A model generated the notes under the pieces. It was not told the origin of the DNA. It made no database searches and saw nothing but the letters and a program-made list of their open reading frames with translations. Below are positions 5,725-9,770 of a stretch of DNA of 9,770 nt, in pieces. Each line of letters begins with the position of its first letter. The first letter of the stretch is position 1. Both the position numbers and the translations under genes were made by a program. The stretch is from JBBRCX01 sp038204465 (GTDB taxonomy: Bacteria; Planctomycetota; Phycisphaerae; Tepidisphaerales; Tepidisphaeraceae). The DNA lies in contig JBBRCX010000138.1 of NCBI GenBank assembly GCA_038204465.1, positions 1 through 9,770 on the forward strand, in the 5' to 3' direction.

Positions 5725-6897
5725 TTATGCCAAAACAGCGGCCAAGGGGCGGTCGGGCCCGACGCACTCCCGGACGAGAAGGTCCTCATCCTGTTGCCGT
5801 CGGTCTTGTTCCGGTTGCCGCCGCTGCTGCCGCGGCGGAGGCGCTTCGCTGAAGCGGTGTCCTTTGCTCACGCATGAGTAGCCCACCCGGCACAGTTCCC
5901 GAGCCACCGCGATGTACCCGCGGCATTTGTCACGCTTGGCATTGTCGGTGCGGCGGTTGAAGATCGCGCGGAAGTAGGCGCTCTTACGCACTGCGCCGCG
6001 GGCGGCGTCGATCAACGCCCACTTGAGTGTGCGGCGTCCGAGGTGACCCACGTGTCGACCGATTGGCGTCGCGTCCTCTTCGTCCCCGCTGTCGTCCGCC
6101 ACCGGCACCACCAGACTGTAACTGCACAGGTGACCAGCGTCCCGGAAGCGCCGCACGTCTCCCACCTCGGCAAGGATCGTGTACGCCAGCACCCAGGAGA
6201 CGCCCGGCAGGCTGCGCCACAGTTCACCCGCCACGCTGGCGCGAACCTCAACACTCAACTCACGCGTCGCCTGGGCGATTTGCTGGCGGACCTGCCTGAG
6301 CAACTGCAGATACCCTGACAGCGTCGTGCGCGTGCTTGGCCGCAGCGTGTCGGATTCGATCAGGTTCTGCAGGAACTTGAGGCCGGCCGTGCCGAAGGCA
6401 TCGGAGTAGTCGTGCACAATCCCGTGGCGGTGCAGCGTCGCATGGATCCGATTCTTGATCCCCGTCTGCATCCGAACCAGCGTCATGCGGTAACGCAACT
6501 GCTCACGCTGGTCACGCACCGCCTGCGGTGCCAGCCACACCTCCCACCAACGCGGCTGCTGCGTCCACAGCTCGCTGAGCAGGTCGGCGTCAATCTTGTT
6601 GCTCTTGGCCAGACCACGAGCGTCACGCCAGGCCGCGGTCTTGCGGCTGCTTGCCAGGTGCGGCTCCACGCCTGCGGCCCCCAGTTCGTCGCTGATCCAA
6701 CCCCAGCCAAACGTGCCCTCCAACACCACCGGCGTCCCCGCCGGCCACGACCGCAACTGCTCGCGAAATTGCTGTCGATCGCCATGCTCCAATCGTTGCC
6801 GCCAGAGCACCTTGCCCGACGCGTCGCGGGCCGTCACCCGGCTGAAGTTCTTGTGGCAGTCCATTCCCATCTGCGTTACCTTCGCGACTGTTCTCAT
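5725..6897 (-). CDS. IS110-family transposase/recombinase (390 aa)
   Basis: This is a DEDD-type recombinase, which uses a structured RNA to choose donor and target sites. The N-terminal RuvC-like domain shows D13 in GMDCHKNFS and E60 in VVLEGTFGWG, followed by the KSNKIDADLL segment (98-107). The central helical part is about 110-220. The C-terminal Tnp_IS116/IS110/IS902 domain starts LPGVSWVLAYTILAEVGDV (230-248), continues LCSYSLVVPVADDSG with the presumed catalytic Ser270, and ends LGRRTLKWALIDAARGA (286-302). A Gln/Arg-rich tail (353-375) follows. The ATG at 6897 is preceded by AGGGAG (6904-6909 complement), which sits in a hairpin. Length and domains are complete, so the element may be active; however, N100 occupies the position where I would expect the third acidic residue. 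Stop TAA at 5727-5725. Confidence 0.93.
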   Translation of the reverse strand: MRTVAKVTQMGMDCHKNFSRVTARDASGKVLWRQRLEHGDRQQFREQLRSWPAGTPVVLEGTFGWGWISDELGAAGVEPHLASSRKTAAWRDARGLAKSNKIDADLLSELWTQQPRWWEVWLAPQAVRDQREQLRYRMTLVRMQTGIKNRIHATLHRHGIVHDYSDAFGTAGLKFLQNLIESDTLRPSTRTTLSGYLQLLRQVRQQIAQATRELSVEVRASVAGELWRSLPGVSWVLAYTILAEVGDVRRFRDAGHLCSYSLVVPVADDSGDEEDATPIGRHVGHLGRRTLKWALIDAARGAVRKSAYFRAIFNRRTDNAKRDKCRGYIAVARELCRVGYSCVSKGHRFSEAPPPRQQRRQPEQDRRQQDEDLLVRECVGPDRPLAAVLA

Positions 6898-6957
6898 GGC
6901 TGTCTCCCTGGTTAAGGTCCACTACCTGACATCGTAACGTCCGGCAGGGGGACAGCC
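6898..6957 (-). promoter_or_regulatory. Hairpin masking the transposase ribosome-binding site
   Basis: On the minus strand GGCTGTCCCCCTG (6957-6945) can pair with CAGGGAGACAGCC (6910-6898): 13 positions, 12 Watson-Crick pairs and one C·A mismatch, with a 34-nt loop. The 3' arm contains the Shine-Dalgarno AGGGAG and ends at the base before the ATG. Transcripts entering from outside would include both arms and hide the ribosome site, a known brake on transposases in other IS families. The loop contains TACGAT (6936-6931), a possible -10 from which an internal transcript would lack the 5' arm. Confidence 0.6.
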
Positions 6958-6964
6958 TTTCATG
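6954..6964. repeat. Right inverted repeat of the IS
   Basis: AGCCTTTCATG is an exact inverted match to 5509-5519. Its inner four bases overlap the 5' arm of the ribosome-site hairpin. Confidence 0.7.
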
Positions 6965-6978
6965 CGATTACCGGATTA

Positions 6979-6999
6979 CCGCCGGTGCGACACCGGTGG
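6979..6999 (-). repeat. Hairpin just after the ABC exporter stop
   Basis: CCGCCGGTG-cga-CACCGGTGG forms a 9-bp stem including one G·T pair with a 3-nt loop, 9 nt beyond the stop codon at 7009-7011. No U-run follows on the minus strand. It may be a weak terminator or a palindrome beside which the IS inserted. Confidence 0.5.
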
Positions 7000-7008
7000 A
7001 AACAGCGC

Positions 7009-9345
7009 CTACCGGATCGCCACCAGCGAGCTCATTTCCACCTGGGTCTTGTGAAGTTTTGCATACACGCCGTTCTCCTTGTTCACCAGGTCCGCGTGTA
7101 ATCCCTCTTCGACGATCTTGCCCTTCTCCAGCACGACCAGCCGGTCGGCGGCGACGAGCGTGCTGAGGCGGTGGGCGATGGCGAACGTGGTGCGCCCGCT
7201 CACGAGCCGATCCAGCGCCTGTTGGATCTGCTTCTCCGTTTCGGTGTCGACCGAGCTCGTGGCCTCGTCGAGGATCAGGATGCGCGGGTTGTGAAGGATG
7301 GCCCGCGCGATGCTGATGCGCTGGCGTTCGCCGCCCGAGAGCGACTGCCCGCGCTCCCCGACCATGGTGTCGTAGCCGTCCGGGAAGCCGACGATGAAAT
7401 CGTGCGCGTTCGCCGCCCGGGCCGCCGCCATCACTTCCTGCTCGCTCGCCTCGGGCCGCCCGTAGCGGATGTTCTCGGCAATGGCGCCGTGAAACAGGTG
7501 CGGCTCCTGGAGAACGATGCCGACCTGCCGCCGCAGCCACTTCACTTCGTAGTCGCGGATATCGACGCCGTCCAGAAGGATCTGACCGTCGGTGACGTCA
7601 TAGAAGCGGCAGATCAGGTTGACGAACGTGCTCTTGCCGGCGCCGCTTGGCCCGCAGAGCCCGATCATCTCTCCCGGCCCCACCGTGAGGCTCACTTCGC
7701 GCAGCGCCGGCGCCGTCCCTTCGTAGCTGAACGACACCTGCTTGAACTCGATCCGGCCTTCGAGCTGATCCTTCCGCAGCGCGCCGGGCTTGGAGAAAAT
7801 GTCTGGCGGCGTATCGAGCACTTCGAAAATGCGCTGCGCGCTCGTGGCGGCGCGGGTGACCATGCGGTTGCTGTTGGCCAGCTCCATGATCGGGCTGTAG
7901 AAGGACTGCACGAACGCGGTAAACGCCACCAGCACGCCGAAGGTGTTCTGGTTGTTGCGGTGCATGATCACCATGTACCCGCCGACGATCCATACCAGCA
8001 GCGCGCCGAAGCGCATCAACCCGCTGACGACCGGCTGCAGCGCCGTCCACACGATGTGGATCTCCTGCTCTTTCTCGGTGTACTCGTCGCTGCGGCGCTG
8101 GAAGCGGCCGATCTCCTTTGCCTCGTTGGCGAACGCTTTCACCACCTTCACCCCCGGCAGCGCGTCGCCGACGACCGCCGACATGCGCGACCAGTAGGTC
8201 CAGAGCCGGCCGAACATCCGCTGCATGCGCATGCCGCGGTGGTAGGTCAGCACCGCCAGCACCGGCAGCGGCAGCAGCGCGATCGCCGCCAGCCGCCAGT
8301 TCATCCAGAACATTACCGCGGCAATGAACACGATCATCGCGACGTCGCGGATCAGGTCGATCGAGCCAAAGACGATGAAGTCCCAGAGGCGGTCGGTGTC
8401 GTTTGTGACGCGGGTGATCAGTGAGCCGGTGCGCCGCTTGGCGAAGTAGCGCAGGCTCAGCTCGTGCATGTGCGCGTAGACCATGAGCCGAAGGTCGGCC
8501 GTCACCTGCGTGCCCACCTTCGCCAGCGTCCGCAGGCGCAGGCCGTTGACGAATTCGCTGAACAGCACGGTGAGCAGGAGCAGCGATGCCCAGAGCACCA
8601 GTTGGTGCACGCGATCGCTGACGCTCACGTCGAGCGGCAACTGCTTGCCCGCGGCGTCGTAGGTGCGCGGGTCGATGGCGCGGTCGATGAGATAGCGGTT
8701 GATCGTGGCCGGCAGCGTGGTCATCGCCGCCATCAGGATCGTGAGCGCGAACGCCTTGACGATCTGACGCCGGTAGGGCTTGGCGACGTCGAGCAGACGC
8801 CACAGGATCTTGCGCTGCTGCAGACATCTCGGGCACACCCCCTCGGCATACGACGGGATCAGCTCGCCGCACTTGGGACAGTGTTCCAGGCGCTCCGCCT
8901 CGCGCTCGACGCCCTCGAGCCAGTCCGGCGGAACGTCGCTTCCATCCTTGCGCGGCAGCCGTCGTTCCAGCTTCCGCAGCAGCTTGCTCATCCCGCGGAC
9001 GTGGCGCTTGGAATAGCGCATTTCCGCCAGCGGCCTTCCATCCACGAGGACGCGCAGCCGGTCGACGCCCAGGCCCTCGAGGACCTTCGCTTCACCGATC
9101 TGGCCAACGGGGATCGCCTGCGCCGCACCGTCGACGAGCACGATCAGCTCGTCTTCGGTCAGCACCGCATAGCGCTGCGTGTAGCGGTTGGATTCATCGA
9201 GGTCAAACTCGGACCACGCGACCACCTTGCGCCCGTTCAACTGTCCGTTGAGCCGGCTCCGAAGGGGGTCGGGAAGCTGCGACTCATCGGCCAGCGCGGG
9301 AGCCGGTTGATCGGCGTCCATCTGGGTTTGCGCTATATCGGTCAT
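7009..9345 (-). CDS. ABC exporter, fused membrane and ATPase domains, with zinc ribbon (778 aa)
   Basis: This is a half-transporter of the ABC exporter type that would dimerise in the inner membrane and use ATP hydrolysis to move an unknown substrate. The ATG at 9345 is chosen, with GGGGAAGG just upstream; an in-frame GTG at 9357 is an alternative. Residues about 25-130 are a soluble domain unusual for exporters, with a PH-like strand pattern (YAVLTEDELIVLVDGAAQAIPVGQIGEAKV). A zinc ribbon follows: CPKC at 156-159 and CPRC at 171-174. The membrane domain spans about 190-500. The nucleotide-binding domain has Walker A GPSGAGKS (565-572), signature LSGGE (669-673), Walker B ILILDEAT (689-696) and H-loop His725, so it should be catalytically competent. 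This layout matches the exporter that, as I recall, accompanies DUF1854 in other bacteria; a DUF1854 gene lies downstream beyond the IS. Expression is probably controlled by the attenuator-like leader. Confidence 0.93.
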   Translation of the reverse strand: MTDIAQTQMDADQPAPALADESQLPDPLRSRLNGQLNGRKVVAWSEFDLDESNRYTQRYAVLTEDELIVLVDGAAQAIPVGQIGEAKVLEGLGVDRLRVLVDGRPLAEMRYSKRHVRGMSKLLRKLERRLPRKDGSDVPPDWLEGVEREAERLEHCPKCGELIPSYAEGVCPRCLQQRKILWRLLDVAKPYRRQIVKAFALTILMAAMTTLPATINRYLIDRAIDPRTYDAAGKQLPLDVSVSDRVHQLVLWASLLLLTVLFSEFVNGLRLRTLAKVGTQVTADLRLMVYAHMHELSLRYFAKRRTGSLITRVTNDTDRLWDFIVFGSIDLIRDVAMIVFIAAVMFWMNWRLAAIALLPLPVLAVLTYHRGMRMQRMFGRLWTYWSRMSAVVGDALPGVKVVKAFANEAKEIGRFQRRSDEYTEKEQEIHIVWTALQPVVSGLMRFGALLVWIVGGYMVIMHRNNQNTFGVLVAFTAFVQSFYSPIMELANSNRMVTRAATSAQRIFEVLDTPPDIFSKPGALRKDQLEGRIEFKQVSFSYEGTAPALREVSLTVGPGEMIGLCGPSGAGKSTFVNLICRFYDVTDGQILLDGVDIRDYEVKWLRRQVGIVLQEPHLFHGAIAENIRYGRPEASEQEVMAAARAANAHDFIVGFPDGYDTMVGERGQSLSGGERQRISIARAILHNPRILILDEATSSVDTETEKQIQQALDRLVSGRTTFAIAHRLSTLVAADRLVVLEKGKIVEEGLHADLVNKENGVYAKLHKTQVEMSSLVAIR

Positions 9346-9572
9346 GACCTTCCCCACAAAAAAACCACGCGGCTCAGAAAAGAAGCCGCGTGGCGTTTTT
9401 GGCTCGATTGCAGGAAGACGACTAACTCACCGACGCCTCCCGCCCACGCGGCACTGTCATGCGTTCCGGACCCGAGCGGGTCCGAACCCACACATGCTGG
9501 AGAAATTGAAGTCGAAATATCTTCATGCCGCGGATTTCTCTCCGGAGACTCTCGTGCAACCGCCGAAGGATG
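9346..9572 (-). promoter_or_regulatory. Attenuator-like leader of the ABC exporter gene
   Basis: On the minus strand the order is: hairpin CGGACCCG-ct-CGGGTCCG (9484-9467), segment A GCCGCGTGG (9452-9444), segment B CCACGCGGCT (9393-9384), segment C AGCCGCGTGG (9374-9365), seven T (9364-9358), the Shine-Dalgarno and the ATG. B can pair with C (10 bp, terminator) or with A (9 bp, antiterminator), but not both. A 12-codon ORF (MTVPRGREASVS, 9460-9422) covers segment A and could be a leader peptide, though its ribosome site is weak. No known riboswitch was recognised. Confidence 0.55.
9358..9393 (-). terminator. Intrinsic terminator 12 nt before the ABC exporter start
   Basis: The perfect 10-bp stem CCACGCGGCT/AGCCGCGTGG (9393-9384 and 9374-9365) has a 9-nt loop and is followed directly by seven T on the minus strand (9364-9358). 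The plus strand has a weaker T-run, CGTTTTT, after the same stem, so it could work in both directions. Only 12 nt separate the T-run from the ATG at 9345, too few for a separate promoter, so exporter transcripts from upstream must pass it. Confidence 0.8.
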
Positions 9573-9635
9573 CCGAAACCGCGGGAGGCTGTCAACTTAA
9601 AAAAGGCGCACGCGCATTCACGCACAGTCATTTAA
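9401..9635. other. Leader and upstream region of the ABC exporter
   Basis: This is non-coding between the exporter leader and the IS5-like element. It holds the palindrome at 9467-9484, a candidate promoter at 9567-9595 and, next to the IS5-like end, the inverted pair GTCATTT (9627-9633) and AAATGAC (9648-9654). An ATG-initiated 69-codon frame (9631-9422) exists but has no ribosome site and is not protein-like. Confidence 0.5.
9567..9595 (-). promoter_or_regulatory. Candidate promoter for the ABC exporter
   Basis: A consensus -35, TTGACA (9595-9590), is followed 17 bp later by CATCCT (9572-9567), which matches the -10 consensus at only three of six positions. Initiation near 9560 would give a leader of about 215 nt that contains the entire attenuator-like structure. 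Confidence 0.4.
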
Positions 9636-9655
9636 GGACTGTTTCAAAAATGACG
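9636..9655. repeat. Probable terminal end of an IS5-like element
   Basis: GGACTGTTTCAAAAATGACG starts just outside the transposase stop codon and looks like an IS terminal inverted repeat, flanked outside by TTTAA. The partner end is beyond the window, so this cannot be confirmed here. Confidence 0.45.
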
Positions 9656-9770
9656 TTCAATGATCCTGCAGCACATCCTGGCCATCTGGAGATAGTGCAG
9701 GGCGCGGTGCGGCGCAGGCAGCTTCTCATAGCGTATCTTCAACCGTCGCGCCTGGCCCATCCAGCACAGG
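9644..9770 (-). CDS. IS5-like transposase, C-terminal 41 residues only
   Basis: The frame enters from the window edge and ends at TGA (9646-9644). The visible residues include QARRLKIRYEKLPAPHRALH, then YLQMARMCCRIIERHF. The arrangement R-R-L-x-x-R-Y-E-x-x-x-x-x-H-x-A, followed by a short hydrophobic helix and the stop, is the usual C-terminus of DDE transposases of the IS5 family (IS427-like), where it follows the catalytic glutamate. The catalytic residues lie outside the window, so completeness cannot be judged. The gene points towards the ABC exporter, and its element appears to end near 9636, about 40 nt upstream of the candidate exporter promoter. Confidence 0.7.
   Translation of the reverse strand, partial: LCWMGQARRLKIRYEKLPAPHRALHYLQMARMCCRIIERHF

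Larger units (their letters stand above)
5507..6964 (-). mobile_element. IS110-family (IS1111-like) insertion sequence, about 1.46 kb
   Basis: The element is delimited by an 11-bp perfect inverted repeat: CATGAAAGGCT at 5509-5519 and AGCCTTTCATG at 6954-6964. They flank one IS110-family transposase gene (6897-5725), leaving 67 nt upstream and about 215 nt downstream of it. Short 5' and long 3' non-coding parts and small (sub)terminal inverted repeats are traits of the IS1111 group, whereas classic IS110 members lack clear repeats. The left edge is put at 5507 because the adjacent palindromic repeat loses identity there; the right edge at 6964 is the outer end of the repeat and could be off by a few bases. 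No target duplication is seen, as expected for the family. Confidence 0.7.

Noticed and set aside
6979..6999. Strong terminator after the ABC exporter
   Set aside because: A stem is present but no U-run follows, so it is reported only as a hairpin.
7171..9600. Long plus-strand frames (417 and 378 codons) opposite the ABC exporter
   Set aside because: The composition is antisense-like, and the minus strand shows all ABC motifs over the same span. GC-rich third positions create such open frames.
9422..9631. 69-codon minus-strand gene upstream of the exporter
   Set aside because: No Shine-Dalgarno, no domain, and it overlaps the candidate promoter. Only its last 12 codons remain of interest as a possible leader peptide.

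Overview
The window is GC-rich, mostly minus-strand bacterial DNA. Two Gfo/Idh/MocA oxidoreductases, a lipoprotein M48 protease, an ABC exporter with a DUF1854 gene nearby, and many GC-rich intergenic palindromes suggest a member of the Planctomycetota or a neighbouring phylum. This assignment is an inference; there is no rRNA or marker gene here to fix it.

Layout. 1-305 (minus) is the start of a small secreted protein that runs off the window edge. 306-520 holds two identical palindromic repeats. 521-1525 (minus) and 1712-2710 (plus) are divergent Gfo/Idh/MocA oxidoreductases. 2711-2898 is a repeat-bearing gap between convergent genes. A minus-strand cluster follows, in transcription order: ABC exporter (9345-7009), an inserted IS110/IS1111-type element (about 6964-5507), MOSC protein (5461-4967), DUF1854 protein (4970-4503), SH3b protein (4432-3911) and M48 lipoprotein metalloprotease (3864-2899). 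The right edge (9644-9770) is the 3' end of an IS5-like transposase, whose element seems to end near 9636.

How the genes may work together. MOSC and DUF1854 overlap by ATGA and are probably co-translated. SH3b and M48 form a second unit with its own likely promoter. DUF1854 proteins are, to my recollection, encoded beside an ABC exporter of this type in other bacteria (annotated there as cyanophycin-associated). If so, the insertion sequence has separated two partners that once lay closer together; no cyanophycin synthetase is visible here.

The two most interesting signals are non-coding. First, the ABC exporter leader carries a perfect intrinsic terminator (10-bp stem plus seven U) only 12 nt upstream of the start codon, and an upstream segment that can pair with the terminator's 5' arm over 9 bp: the architecture of a transcription attenuator. 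Second, the insertion sequence can be delimited by an 11-bp inverted repeat. It has a long 3' non-coding region where an IS1111-type guide RNA would be expected, abuts one copy of the genome's palindromic repeat, and has a hairpin that would mask its transposase ribosome-binding site.
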